DNA of 64,000 nucleotides from Candidatus Similichlamydia laticola (GTDB lineage: Bacteria; Chlamydiota; Chlamydiia; Chlamydiales; Parilichlamydiaceae), in the NCBI RefSeq assembly GCF_003339615.1, contig NZ_QQBG01000017.1, positions 33,197-97,196 on the forward strand, in the 5' to 3' direction. Shown piece by piece: positions 34,431 to 44,052 of this stretch (its first letter is position 1; each line of letters begins with the position of its first letter). Made by a program: the position numbers and the translations under genes. The notes under the pieces are model-generated. The model was given only the letters and a program-made list of their open reading frames with translations. It was not told the origin of the DNA and made no database searches.

Positions 34431-34561
34431 GACATCTACCTTCACGACTTTCTCTCTCTGGGAGCCGATTCGTGGGCTGCAAAAGTCCCTGTACTGATCT
34501 GGTTTTTTTCTGTAAATAATCTAGAGAAGCACTTCTTTCCACAAAAACTGCGGCTAAAAGA

Positions 34562-34635
34562 TAGGGCAACCAGGACTTGAACCTGGGACCGGCGGTTTAT
34601 AAGTCCGCTGCTCTAACCGACTGAGCTATTGCCCC
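34562..34635 (-). tRNA. tRNA with UAU anticodon, predicted tRNA-Ile
   Basis: The 74-base cloverleaf has acceptor GGGGCAA/TTGCCCT (one G-U pair at 1-72), A73, D arm GCTC/GAGC, anticodon stem GCGGA/ACCGC with an A-A mismatch at 31-39, loop CTTATAA and T arm CCAGG-TTCAAGT-CCTGG. The loop gives anticodon TAT (UAU), which would read the isoleucine codon AUA. Most bacteria use a CAU anticodon modified by TilS for this. The body otherwise resembles bacterial tRNA-Ile2/Met types. Confidence 0.88.
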
Positions 34636-34734
34636 GCATGTCAGGGGCATTGTAATGCATTGGATGACCAGGATGCAATGTGTCGATTATAAGTCGTTTT
34701 TCTTACACACTCGATTCCAGGAGAATTGTCGTTC

Positions 34735-35934
34735 ATGGTCCGATGTTTGATCTATCCTCTTATCGTGTCACTTTCTAGGGAGCCTCTCACGATCTTTTTA
34801 AGTCTTGTTCCTTTGATTTTAGTTCGAGACTTTGGCGCCTCTCCCCAAGACCTTGCTTGGTTGACCTTTCTCAAGACGATGACCCCCTTTATTGGTTTTA
34901 TTGGGTCTTCTTTCTGTTCTGCTTATACTTCGCACCCTGCTTTGCTTATGGCCGCTATTGGGCTGATTGCGCGTTTACCCTTTTTGTTTCTCTTACTTCT
35001 TCAGCCTACACCTCCGATTGTTCTGCTCGCGATGACCGTCTATTTTTCTTGTATGAAAATGACACTCCCCTTTTGGGTTGAGACTCTTCATGTCTTGTAC
35101 CAAGAGAGAAGATTTGAATGCTGGTCTCTTTTACAATCTTATGGCTATCTCATGGGCATCCTTTTAGGACCTTTTCTTGGCTGGATTTTGGATCAAGGTT
35201 TTTTGTCTTTCACTTCTCTGCTTGCCTTTCTCACTATTTTTTCTTTACTAAGCCTCTTTTTACAGGTCTGTGTGATTCGAGAAGACCTGCTTGCCAAACA
35301 TTTTGTCAAGGCCAAGCCAGCTCCGTTTTGTCTTAGAAAGCTTTTTCAACTGTTTTTCGTTACGCCTTCCCTGATACGATTTCATATTGTCTTCTTTACT
35401 GTAGGGTGTGGCGTGCTCCTTTTACACATGGCTGTACCTCTTTTTTTGGCTCCTTTCAAAGAGACTTTGCCCTACACAAAGCTGTGGACAATTTCTCTAT
35501 GGAGTAAGGCAGTAGGAGGTTTTTGTATCTCTTTTTGGGGGTGTAAATTTATTGGAAAGAATCTTTTCCCTTCTCTCTGCTTTATTATTATTTTGGCTCT
35601 GTTGCAGCTAGCTTTTTTGCACTGTTTAGTTCGCTCTCAAGGTCGTTCCTTGGTTTGTCTTATCTTGTCTTTTTTATGTGATGGCATGACTGTTTCGGGC
35701 AGCAATTTGATTTGGGATCTCTCTCCTACCGTTTTCAGTCGGGATGCAACGAGTCGTCGCTATACCCAGTTGAATTTACTCATGGTTGGACTGCGTAGTT
35801 TAGTTATCCCTTTACTGACCAAGTTTTTACTATCTCATAATGAGTACGCCTTCTGGATAGGAGTTATTTTTTCTTTATACTGTGTTGGTCTCATATTAAG
35901 TATGATCCCTTCCTGTCGGCATTCCTCTTCCTAA
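34735..35934 (+). CDS. major facilitator superfamily-like transporter
   Basis: ATG 34735 (AGGAG at 34719-34723) gives 399 residues with about 12 hydrophobic segments and short loops. The fold is MFS-like: an N-terminal FLKTMTPFIGFIGSSF region, a central loop (REDLLAKHFVKAKPAPFCLRK near residue 185) and a C-terminal half of six segments. No substrate motif is clear. It lies next to the MYG1-HIT pair; substrate unknown. Confidence 0.65.
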   Translation: MVRCLIYPLIVSLSREPLTIFLSLVPLILVRDFGASPQDLAWLTFLKTMTPFIGFIGSSFCSAYTSHPALLMAAIGLIARLPFLFLLLLQPTPPIVLLAMTVYFSCMKMTLPFWVETLHVLYQERRFECWSLLQSYGYLMGILLGPFLGWILDQGFLSFTSLLAFLTIFSLLSLFLQVCVIREDLLAKHFVKAKPAPFCLRKLFQLFFVTPSLIRFHIVFFTVGCGVLLLHMAVPLFLAPFKETLPYTKLWTISLWSKAVGGFCISFWGCKFIGKNLFPSLCFIIILALLQLAFLHCLVRSQGRSLVCLILSFLCDGMTVSGSNLIWDLSPTVFSRDATSRRYTQLNLLMVGLRSLVIPLLTKFLLSHNEYAFWIGVIFSLYCVGLILSMIPSCRHSSS

Positions 35935-35977
35935 AGAGGTTTTTTAGCTTGGGAAGGATAAGCGTTGGAGAATGCAG

Positions 35978-36925
35978 ATGGAGCAGGATGTAATCCTTCG
36001 CAGCGTGGGCACGCACGACGGGACGTTTCATGCTGATGAGGTGACGGCGTGTGCCCTTTTGTTGTTTTGTGATTGTGTTGATCGACAAAATCTTTTCAGA
36101 ACAAGAGATCCACGCGTTTTAGAAAGATGTGAGTATGTGTGTGACGTAGGAGGCATCTTCGACCCAGATAAAAAAAGGTTCGATCACCATCAGATCGATT
36201 ATACGGGGGATTTCAGTAGTTGTGGTATGGTTTTGGAGTTTCTTGAAAGGAAAGGTTATTTTTCTTCCTATCAAGCGAAGTCTCTGAGAGACAAATTCGT
36301 CAAAGGCATCGATGATGATGACTGCGGACGATACAAGAACGAGGTCGGTGTTTCAACTTTTTCAATGGTTGTTTCAAGTTATAATGATTTAGAGCCCTTT
36401 GACCAGGAAAAGCAGACGGTTGCTTTTAATGAAGCTTTGGAATTCTGCTTGGGTTACTTACACAGGTTTTTTCGTAGGCAAGATTATGTGCTTTCTTGTT
36501 TTGATCTAGTAAAAGAAAAGTTAGAGTCGAGCTCTTTAGCTCTTGTTTTTGATAAACATGTCCCTTGGATGGAAAATTTTTTTCTTGCAGGTGGAGAGCG
36601 CCATCCTGCTTTGTTCTTGGTCATGCCTTCTCATGATGGATGGCACCTACGAGCTATTCCCCAATCGAAGGAAAATACTATGATTTCCAGGAGGCTACTG
36701 CCACAGGCATGGGCAGGGTTATTAGAAAAAGACTTTGAAAGAGAGTCGGGGCTTACTGGAGGGGTGTTCTGTCATAAGGGGCGTTTCCTTTCTGTCTGGA
36801 AATGCAAAGAGGATGCTTTGCGTGCTTTAGAGTTTGTTTTAAAATTAGAGAACGATGACACCGTTCGTGATCGAACGGGTGATCATAAAGGAAAGAATGA
36901 AAACTGTTTTTCAGAAAATTATTGA
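35978..36925 (+). CDS. MYG1/UPF0160 family DHH-like exonuclease-type protein
   Basis: The 315-residue protein begins (ATG 35978, GGAG seven bases upstream) VGTHDGTFHADEVTACALL, the MYG1 first motif with HD and H-A-D-E metal ligands. It also has DVGGIFDPDKKRFDHHQ with the DHH triad (about residue 67), then KGIDDDDCGRY. Eukaryotic MYG1 is a 3'-5' RNA exonuclease; the bacterial role is unproven. In Chlamydia the UPF0160 gene (CT386) is next to a HIT gene, as here. The last 29 bases overlap the HIT gene. Confidence 0.85.
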   Translation: MEQDVILRSVGTHDGTFHADEVTACALLLFCDCVDRQNLFRTRDPRVLERCEYVCDVGGIFDPDKKRFDHHQIDYTGDFSSCGMVLEFLERKGYFSSYQAKSLRDKFVKGIDDDDCGRYKNEVGVSTFSMVVSSYNDLEPFDQEKQTVAFNEALEFCLGYLHRFFRRQDYVLSCFDLVKEKLESSSLALVFDKHVPWMENFFLAGGERHPALFLVMPSHDGWHLRAIPQSKENTMISRRLLPQAWAGLLEKDFERESGLTGGVFCHKGRFLSVWKCKEDALRALEFVLKLENDDTVRDRTGDHKGKNENCFSENY

Positions 36926-37247
36926 GGGTGAATTACCTGCTGAAAAAATTCTAGAGACAGAACAGTTACTTGTCATTAAGGATATTGCCCCTGTTTCTTC
37001 GCACCACTTCCTCATCATTCCTAAAAAGTTTTATGTGACTTTAGATGACCTTCCAGATGAAGAATTAGCTATTTCGGTAGAGATTTTTCGCGTGGCAAAG
37101 AAACTAGCTAAAATATTCTCCTTGGAAGGACATTATCGTTTGATACTCAATGTTGGTGCTCAAGGGGGACAATCCGTGTTTCACCTTCATGTTCATTTTA
37201 TTGGAGGGGATCTTTTAGAGGGGCAATCTATCTTACAAACCCATTAG
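36897..37247 (+). CDS. HIT-family nucleotide hydrolase/transferase (HinT-like)
   Basis: ATG 36897 gives 116 residues with TVFQKIIEGELPAEKILE near the start and the histidine triad HLHVHFIGG at the end. The family removes AMP or related groups from phosphoramidates. It overlaps the MYG1-like gene, so the two are probably co-translated. Confidence 0.93.
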   Translation: MKTVFQKIIEGELPAEKILETEQLLVIKDIAPVSSHHFLIIPKKFYVTLDDLPDEELAISVEIFRVAKKLAKIFSLEGHYRLILNVGAQGGQSVFHLHVHFIGGDLLEGQSILQTH

Positions 37248-37263
37248 ATAGCTATGGAAAATT

Positions 37264-38487
37264 ATGTTTTCTAAGAGATGTTTTTTTCATTTGAGAGAAT
37301 GCTTTAAAGAGTGTCTTTTTAACCGTGAATTTTGGAATGCCTCCCTACTCGTCATTGGGACATGTGTGGGAGGTGGTATTACGATACTGCCTTCTGTGAT
37401 GGCAGAACAGGGTTGCTTGATTGGTCTGGCAACTTTGACTTTGTCTGCTCTTTTTGCAATGGTATCCTCCCTTCTTCTCTTAGAGATTTTTTCCTTTGTA
37501 AAGGAACCAACACATTTCTTTTCTCTTTTTGAAAAAAATCTACCTAGAGGATTACATACGGTAGCCATCTTGATCTATACGTTTATTTGTCTAGCCTCCA
37601 TTGTCGCTTATATTTCTGGTATCGCAAGTCAGCTTATATTTTTGTATTTCCCTAGCCACGTCTGGAGTTGTCTCTTTGTCACTTTCTTAGGCCTTTTTTT
37701 GCTCAATCTTCCCAGAAAGATTTTAATGCAAATTAATGCTCATTTGGTCCGGCTCTTATTTATCTGTTTTTTCTTCCTATTGCTTTACATGGTAGGATTA
37801 TTTAATTGGAGGTCTATCTCTTGGATCAGGAGAGAGGGAGCTCTTCTTACTTCTCTACCCATTTGTTTGACCTCCTTTAGTCATCAGATGATTATTCCCT
37901 CTTTGCAAATGTCTTGTCATAAATCCCTTTTAAAGCCAGCTATCTGTTTTGGGATCTTTATGACTTGGTTCATCTATGTTTGTTGGATTCTTTTTTCTTT
38001 TGGGACCCTCCCTCTTGAAGGACCGAACAGCTTAACTGAGAGTTACCAGGGCAGCATACCCATTACAATTTCCCTAACACATTTACTAAATTCTGATCTT
38101 TTATCACTCTTGTCGACTGTATTCAGTATACTGGTTTTGTTTACCTCCTTTATTGGGGTCTCGCTTGCTTTTCTTGATTTCTTCACGGAGTCTTTGTCTC
38201 AAAGCTCTCCCTTTCAGAAGAGAGTTAGAGAGCTTTCGTCTATTGTTTTGTTACCTTCTTGCCTTTTCGCGTGCTTTATTCCCAAAATATTCCTTTATGC
38301 TTTAGATCTATCTGGGGGTATCGGGGATGCAAGTTTGTATGGCCTTTTACCAGCTTATTTGGTTTTTTCTGGGGCAAAAAGAGGTCTTTTTACTATGAAC
38401 CTTTTGCATTGGACTAAAGCTTTCTTTCTTTTTCTCGTAGGTTCCATTTCTCTAGGATTAGAGTTCAAGTATTTGTTTTTTGGATAA
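37264..38487 (+). CDS. amino-acid permease-like membrane protein (aromatic amino acid permease type)
   Basis: The 407 residues form about 11 hydrophobic segments. The N-terminus (NASLLVIGTCVGGGITILPSV) resembles the first segment of the hydroxy/aromatic amino acid permeases (TyrP/Mtr type), which start with a G-T-x-x-G-x-G-I/M-x-x-x-P motif. FSHQMIIPSLQ near residue 205 recalls their F-H/S-x-x-x-P-S/T segment. Specific substrate cannot be deduced. Chlamydiae use such carriers to take Tyr or Trp from the host. Confidence 0.7.
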   Translation: MFSKRCFFHLRECFKECLFNREFWNASLLVIGTCVGGGITILPSVMAEQGCLIGLATLTLSALFAMVSSLLLLEIFSFVKEPTHFFSLFEKNLPRGLHTVAILIYTFICLASIVAYISGIASQLIFLYFPSHVWSCLFVTFLGLFLLNLPRKILMQINAHLVRLLFICFFFLLLYMVGLFNWRSISWIRREGALLTSLPICLTSFSHQMIIPSLQMSCHKSLLKPAICFGIFMTWFIYVCWILFSFGTLPLEGPNSLTESYQGSIPITISLTHLLNSDLLSLLSTVFSILVLFTSFIGVSLAFLDFFTESLSQSSPFQKRVRELSSIVLLPSCLFACFIPKIFLYALDLSGGIGDASLYGLLPAYLVFSGAKRGLFTMNLLHWTKAFFLFLVGSISLGLEFKYLFFG

Positions 38488-38504
38488 CTTGAAATGAGGT
38501 GCTT

Positions 38505-39749
38505 GTGTCAGATATTTCTCCTTTCGAGGGTAAAATATTGCAAGCGCAATTACTCTTACGAGAGGCCTTTTTAGATGGTTGGTTGCTTTGTTCTTACAAG
38601 GACCAGAACGCCTTTTTGGCACAATTGCTCAGTCCAGAATTTAGGCTTCAGACTGAGTTTCCTGTCTTTTTGTGGATTCCTAGCCATGGGCCTGGGGTCT
38701 TTTGTTTGCATGAACGGGATCAAGCCTGCCATTCTCTTCCCGGAGAAGTGAGAACGTATCACTCTTGGAAAGAGAGAGCCAAGCTTCTAGCAAAGCTTTT
38801 AGAACAAGCTGTGCGTATCGCTTCGGAGTTCTCCTTTAAATCCTTTGTTCCAGAAATCTCTTTCCTGGATGCGGGTACATATACACTTATCAAAAGTTTC
38901 GGTGTGGATCTCGTTTCCAGTGAAGATCTTGTATCTGAACTCTTCCTCACTTGGGATCAAGAAGAGTTAAATCGACATCTTTTTGCAGCTTCTGTGCTCG
39001 AACAGCTCTGTTCCCATCTTCCCAGAAAAATTAGGGAAAGTCTCTGTTCTGAACAACTCTTGGATGAGCTCTCTCTTAAAAACTATATTCTTGCTGTTTT
39101 GGAATCTTCAGATTGTTTCACTGAGATTCCTCCTAAAGTTTTGGTAAACGAACGCTCAGCTCGTCCTTGGGCCCTGACTATTGAATCAAATGCAATTTCC
39201 TGGGGAGATTATGTCCTAGTCGATTTGGCCTGCCGAAAAAACGAAGAGGGGGCTCCTTATGCTACTCTGTCGAGATGCTTTTTCCTGGGTGACTCCCCAG
39301 ATGCTTTTTTATACGATACTTTCTTCTTAGCCAGGAGAGCACAACAGGCTGCTCTCCATTTTATGGAAGAAAGAAGACGGGATGCCCACTCCTTTTTAGG
39401 GTGGGAAGTCGATCGTATCGCTAGAGATTTTATTCATTTAGCTGGTTTGGAATCTTCTTTCCGTTGCCCTTTAGGTCATAGTCTGGGAAAGCACTCCTAT
39501 AGAGTTGGTCCTTCTTTAGATGATCTTTATGTCCATGATACGAGGATGATTGTGCCGCGGACCTGTTTCTGTTTGGGGCCTTTCCTTTCTGTAGAAGGTC
39601 GATTTGGTATCGATGTCAAAACAAGTGTCTACTTTTCAAGTGATGGTACTTTCTTCTTAACGACAGGGGAACAAGCAGAGCTGTATACTTTTACTGAGTC
39701 TCGGGAAGCTCGGATTCCAATGCAATCATCGAAAATAGTCTCCTATTAG
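38505..39749 (+). CDS. degenerate M24 (aminopeptidase P/creatinase-like) protein
   Basis: GTG 38505 (GAGG just upstream; GTG 38499 is also in frame) gives 414 residues. The N-terminal ~155 residues resemble a creatinase N-domain, the rest a pita-bread M24 domain. The five metal ligands appear incomplete: the first Asp is kept in VLVDLACRK (about 238) and the His in CPLGHSLGKHSYR, but the second Asp (usual D-x-T-R-T) is TLSRCFF, the first Glu (usual x-E-P-G) is CLGPF, and the last Glu is Asp at best in FGIDVKTS. Function as a peptidase is therefore unlikely. Confidence 0.7.
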   Translation: MSDISPFEGKILQAQLLLREAFLDGWLLCSYKDQNAFLAQLLSPEFRLQTEFPVFLWIPSHGPGVFCLHERDQACHSLPGEVRTYHSWKERAKLLAKLLEQAVRIASEFSFKSFVPEISFLDAGTYTLIKSFGVDLVSSEDLVSELFLTWDQEELNRHLFAASVLEQLCSHLPRKIRESLCSEQLLDELSLKNYILAVLESSDCFTEIPPKVLVNERSARPWALTIESNAISWGDYVLVDLACRKNEEGAPYATLSRCFFLGDSPDAFLYDTFFLARRAQQAALHFMEERRRDAHSFLGWEVDRIARDFIHLAGLESSFRCPLGHSLGKHSYRVGPSLDDLYVHDTRMIVPRTCFCLGPFLSVEGRFGIDVKTSVYFSSDGTFFLTTGEQAELYTFTESREARIPMQSSKIVSY

Positions 39750-39759
39750 AGCTTTTTAA

Positions 39760-41163
39760 ATGAGAGACGAACTCTTATCTTTGGCCTATAAACGATGGAA
39801 GCTGCGACAGATCGCTTTTGATCTTCCTACTTTGCGTATCGAGAAGCTGACCAAATTGGCTTGTCGATCTGAATATTGTTCCTGGTTACCGGACGAGGTT
39901 GTTTTACATATTCAAAATTCAGAAGAGGCCTTCAGCTTAGCTGAATCACTCGCTTACTTAGGTAAGTGTTCTAAAGTTCTTGTTCGAACTTTACAGCCTG
40001 CTTTTTGCCTTCGTATTTTAGAATTGTCTGAAGAGGAGTTTCTTTATTATCATCAGCTTTCTGATCTTCTAAGAGAACGCTTGGCAGTATCTTATGCTCT
40101 GAAAACTCTCTCCTTGGGCTACAATGCTCTTCTTCTCCGGTCGAAAGCGAAGTTTTTTCAAGGCTACCTTTTATCTTGTTTGAGGGAAATCTCTTCTAAA
40201 GCACGATTGTCTTGCGTCCAATTTGGTCTTGATATAACTGATTTTACTCAAGAAGATCGGCACGACTTAGTAGCTATACTTTCTGAGCCTTCTGTCGATT
40301 TCTTTTTCCATGCCCATGTTGAGAGCCTTTTTGGCGATAACGAATCTTTGCTTCCCCAAGAAGCCTTGTTAGAAGGGGTAATCTGGTTACGTACTATTGT
40401 TCAAGTACATGTCATCATCATTGTACAAACATCATCCGAAATGGTGTGGTCTGAGTCATCTTTGGTTCATCTTCTTTCCGTTTTTCCAGAGAGGTCTTTA
40501 TTAGCTTTCGAAGCGTATTTACCAGTTTTTTCTACACAAGAGCACCCCATTTGGTCCTTGTTACAACAAGATTTGATCGGGGGCAAACTGCCTATTTTAC
40601 CTATTTTTCAAGGCGGTTCTCTCCCTTATGGACAGGGAATATGGCCTATTTTTCCAGGATTGCATTGGGATCCCCTACTACGTTTGGCCAAGCAGTTACA
40701 GTTTCCGGCTATATGTGTTTTCTCCGATCATTTCCCATCAGGAAATGGCTTTCTAGCTTGTTCTCTTTGGTGTTTAGGTCAAGCTTGTTGGACAGATTGG
40801 CCTCTATTTTCTCTCTACTCTTATTGGCTGCATTTCCATTTTCCAGAGTGGAATTTGCCTGTGGAGTGGGCACAACTCGTCCACGCCCTCGCTAGAACAG
40901 CTATGACAATTCTGGAAAAACCGGCAGAAAAGGAATGGGTCGTGGCTACTCTTGAAAGGATTCGAGAGCATGAGGTCGAAGACCTTAAACTGAAAACGTA
41001 CCTCAGCTCATTCATTGAAGACATTCATTTTCTGCTTCAAACAGATGGCTCCTTCGAGGGAAAAAAATGGAAGCTTTTGCATCGGCAGAAAAAGACTTTT
41101 CAAAGCATCTCTCCCTTCTCGATTTATGCTCTCATCTTATCTGAAAACGGCATGCACTATTAG
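39760..41163 (+). CDS. hypothetical protein, large soluble
   Basis: The 467-residue protein is not recognised. It has no signal peptide or long membrane segment. Helical N-terminal residues (RDELLSLAYKRWKLRQ) are followed by an alternating pattern of hydrophobic strands and helices (e.g. VQFGLDITDFTQEDRHDL, VHVIIIVQTSSEMVW, LLAFEAYLPVF) that could form an alpha/beta or TIM-like barrel; late Gly/Trp/Pro-rich segments (GQGIWPIFPGLHWDP) follow. Ten bases separate it from the M24-like gene; its last four bases overlap the valS stop on the opposite strand. Confidence 0.6.
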   Translation: MRDELLSLAYKRWKLRQIAFDLPTLRIEKLTKLACRSEYCSWLPDEVVLHIQNSEEAFSLAESLAYLGKCSKVLVRTLQPAFCLRILELSEEEFLYYHQLSDLLRERLAVSYALKTLSLGYNALLLRSKAKFFQGYLLSCLREISSKARLSCVQFGLDITDFTQEDRHDLVAILSEPSVDFFFHAHVESLFGDNESLLPQEALLEGVIWLRTIVQVHVIIIVQTSSEMVWSESSLVHLLSVFPERSLLAFEAYLPVFSTQEHPIWSLLQQDLIGGKLPILPIFQGGSLPYGQGIWPIFPGLHWDPLLRLAKQLQFPAICVFSDHFPSGNGFLACSLWCLGQACWTDWPLFSLYSYWLHFHFPEWNLPVEWAQLVHALARTAMTILEKPAEKEWVVATLERIREHEVEDLKLKTYLSSFIEDIHFLLQTDGSFEGKKWKLLHRQKKTFQSISPFSIYALILSENGMHY

Positions 41164-43988
41164 TTAAATCTTTTTTTAAGAATCTGTTTTTGATCTTCCA
41201 AACGCGAGAGAGTGTCTAATTGCTTGTTCAGGACAGAACGGGGAGCCTTTTCGATAAAATGGGGATCATTTGTCAAAAGACGTAAACGCCCCACTTCTCT
41301 CTCTATGATGCGTAGCTCTTTTTCAAGTCGTTTTTTTTCTTCAGGATTGATCTCTGAAAGAACTAAGTGGAGAAGACTTCTCCCTAAAAGGGCTGTCGTG
41401 GTCTTTTGATCAGGGGAAGGAGCTCCATAGATGAGAGAGGCTGTCTTGATCATAGAACAGATGATCCGACTTGTTTCTTCTTTGTTTTCCTCCCAACAGT
41501 CTAGGAAAAGAGGCACCTCTTCAGAAGGATGTAGCTTAGCTTCTGCTCTTAGTTTCCGAATCGACCGAACAACTTCGCGTATTCTTTCGAAAGAACTTTC
41601 GGTGTCAGGTTCGACAAAATCAGCCTCAAAGCTAGGATATTCGGTTAGAAGGCAACTGGCTTGACATAGAGCTTTTTCGTTCTGCTCAAAGAGAAGACAC
41701 TTCTCTCCTAAAGGGTATAAGGTCTCTTTTGTTAACAACATCGCCTCCCGAATCTCCTTTAAGAGTTCTTCTGTGATGAAGGGAGTAAACGGATGTTGAA
41801 GTCGAAGAACAGCTATAAAAAGATGAATGATGAGCCCGCGCTTAAGCTGTCTTTCTTGAGTAGTGCCTTGTTTTTGATACAGGAAAGGCTTAGCCAATTC
41901 GATGTAATAGTCACAGAAGTCGTCCCAAAAGAATGTGGAAAGAGCATGTAAGGCACTCAAGAACTCATAACGGGTGAGAGAGTCGTAGACCTTTTGAACC
42001 GTGCGAGACCATCTTGATAAAATCCAACGGTCTTCTAAAAGAAAGGCTTCGGGATTACACCTTGGAAGAGCAGGGGAAGCAGGAACATCTGAAATGATCT
42101 TCAAAACGAAACGAGCAGCGTGCCACAATTTGTTCGTGAAGTGGCGATATTCTTCAAATTTACGATAGTCCAAGTCAAGTTGTTTCGACTCACTGATAAG
42201 AGAAATCAAGGCAATACGCATGGCATCCGTACCATATTCTTCAGCAAGCTCAAGGGGATCCATGATGTTGCCTTTTGATTTGCTCATTTTCTCCCATTTG
42301 ACCTGGATGTCTTGAGGTATGGGTTCTATCCCCGTCTCATAAGCCTTTCTTTCCTTCCCAACGATATAGCTTATGTGTCCTTCAGATTCCTTCCAGTAGC
42401 TTTTTGCGTAGATAAGACCATGAAGGTAGATGTCCTGAAATGGCCATTGCTTTGTTAAAAATTTGCAGACGACCAACATGCGGGTAACCCAAAAGAAAAG
42501 AATATCAAATCCTGTTTCACACAATTGGTTAGGGTAGAATTTAGCAAACTCGTCTTGCTCTTGTGGCCAGCCTAACGTTGTCATGGGCCAAAGAGCAGAA
42601 GAGAACCATGTATCTAATACATCCTCATCCTGTTCCCAAGACTCAGGGTTGAGAACAACTTCTTCTGGTTGTGAATCTGAACAGATCCATTCATCTGTAC
42701 CTTTCTTATACCAAACAGGAATACGATGCCCCCACCATAATTGCCGACTGATGCACCAATCACGTAGGTTGCGTACCCAGTGTTTATAAGTCGACTCCCA
42801 TTGACCTTCTGGCAGGAGCTTGATCTCTCCTTTCTCTAAGGCTTCTTCTAACTCATCAGTAAAAGCACTTAAGCGAAAAAACCATTGCTTGGATAGAATG
42901 GGTTCTATAGGCATTCCAGACCGGTAGGATACCCCGATACGGTGGGTATGTTTCTGCTTGTCAAGGAGAAAGCTCTCTTCGTCAAGACGCTGGATCATTC
43001 TCTCTCTCGCTTCTGCGATCGTGAGGCCCGTCATGTCTCCCGAATCTTGTAATCTTCCAGATGCGTCGAGAATTAAGAGCATGGGGAGCTTGTGATCCAG
43101 TCCTATCTGGTAGTCTAGTGGATCATGCCCAGGAGTAATCTTAACGGCACCCGTTCCGAATTCCATTAATACTCTGCTATCGGCAAGAATAGGAATCTCT
43201 CGTCCTACGATGGGTATTTTCGCGGTCTTTCCGATCAAATGAGAATAGCGTGGGTCTTCTGGATGAACAGCAATTGCGACATCTCCCCACATTGTCTCTG
43301 GACGAGTTGTTGCGATGGGTATCGTTGTTTCATCGACGGGGTAAGCAATCGAGACAAGGACAGTTGTTCGTTCTTCATAGGTAACTTCATCGTCTGATAA
43401 AGCAGTTCCCGTGCCGAAGTCCCAATTAACCAAATAATTTCCTTTATAAATGAACCCTTTGTCCACAGCCCTCTTAAAGGCCGTTCGGACAGCTTGATTG
43501 GCTGAAGAGTCCATGGAAAACGTAAATTTTTTCCAAGTTAAAAAGCAGCCCAATCTTTTGAGCTGCTCCACGATGCGCTGTTGATTCCGTTCTGACCAAG
43601 ACTGCAATTTGCTTAGAGCTTCCAAGCGTCCTAAACTCTGTAGAGAGCGCCCTTCTTCGCTTCGGATTGTTCGGTCTACAACACTTTGTGTTGCAATTCC
43701 AGCATGATCTGCCCCAGGGATCCAAACCACTTCGTATCCAAGCATTTTTTTAAATCGAGCAATAAGATCTTGGATCGTCGTGGTCAAGGCATGTCCCATG
43801 TGAAGGGATCCTGTAACATTGGGAGGAGGGAGAAGGAGACAGAAGGGGCCTTTTTTTGAAGGAGTGTGAGTATGTTCTGAAGAGCTGGCGATTTCTGACC
43901 AAAGAGTTAACCATTCCTTCTCAAGCTTTGTATGGTCATAATGTTTTGAGCATACCTTTTCTAGTTGACTTGATGTTTCACTCTGCAT
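41160..43988 (-). CDS. valS: valyl-tRNA synthetase
   Basis: This class I synthetase (942 residues from ATG 43988; GTG 43997 also in frame, AGGTGG five bases upstream of the ATG) has the HIGH motif in PPPNVTGSLHMGHAL (about 55), the editing-domain region (ATTRPETMWGDVAIAVHPED), and KMSKSKGNIMDP (about 565). A coiled-coil C-terminal domain (RLEKELRIIEREVGRLR) is present. Length matches the family. The valS-pknD divergent pair is that of Chlamydia (CT302-CT301). Confidence 0.96.
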   Translation of the reverse strand: MQSETSSQLEKVCSKHYDHTKLEKEWLTLWSEIASSSEHTHTPSKKGPFCLLLPPPNVTGSLHMGHALTTTIQDLIARFKKMLGYEVVWIPGADHAGIATQSVVDRTIRSEEGRSLQSLGRLEALSKLQSWSERNQQRIVEQLKRLGCFLTWKKFTFSMDSSANQAVRTAFKRAVDKGFIYKGNYLVNWDFGTGTALSDDEVTYEERTTVLVSIAYPVDETTIPIATTRPETMWGDVAIAVHPEDPRYSHLIGKTAKIPIVGREIPILADSRVLMEFGTGAVKITPGHDPLDYQIGLDHKLPMLLILDASGRLQDSGDMTGLTIAEARERMIQRLDEESFLLDKQKHTHRIGVSYRSGMPIEPILSKQWFFRLSAFTDELEEALEKGEIKLLPEGQWESTYKHWVRNLRDWCISRQLWWGHRIPVWYKKGTDEWICSDSQPEEVVLNPESWEQDEDVLDTWFSSALWPMTTLGWPQEQDEFAKFYPNQLCETGFDILFFWVTRMLVVCKFLTKQWPFQDIYLHGLIYAKSYWKESEGHISYIVGKERKAYETGIEPIPQDIQVKWEKMSKSKGNIMDPLELAEEYGTDAMRIALISLISESKQLDLDYRKFEEYRHFTNKLWHAARFVLKIISDVPASPALPRCNPEAFLLEDRWILSRWSRTVQKVYDSLTRYEFLSALHALSTFFWDDFCDYYIELAKPFLYQKQGTTQERQLKRGLIIHLFIAVLRLQHPFTPFITEELLKEIREAMLLTKETLYPLGEKCLLFEQNEKALCQASCLLTEYPSFEADFVEPDTESSFERIREVVRSIRKLRAEAKLHPSEEVPLFLDCWEENKEETSRIICSMIKTASLIYGAPSPDQKTTTALLGRSLLHLVLSEINPEEKKRLEKELRIIEREVGRLRLLTNDPHFIEKAPRSVLNKQLDTLSRLEDQKQILKKRFN

Positions 43989-44052
43989 TTTGGCCACCTA
44001 AATTGATTGGCGTCTTCTCAGGGCGAGGATAGCATATGCTCAATTTCGCATC

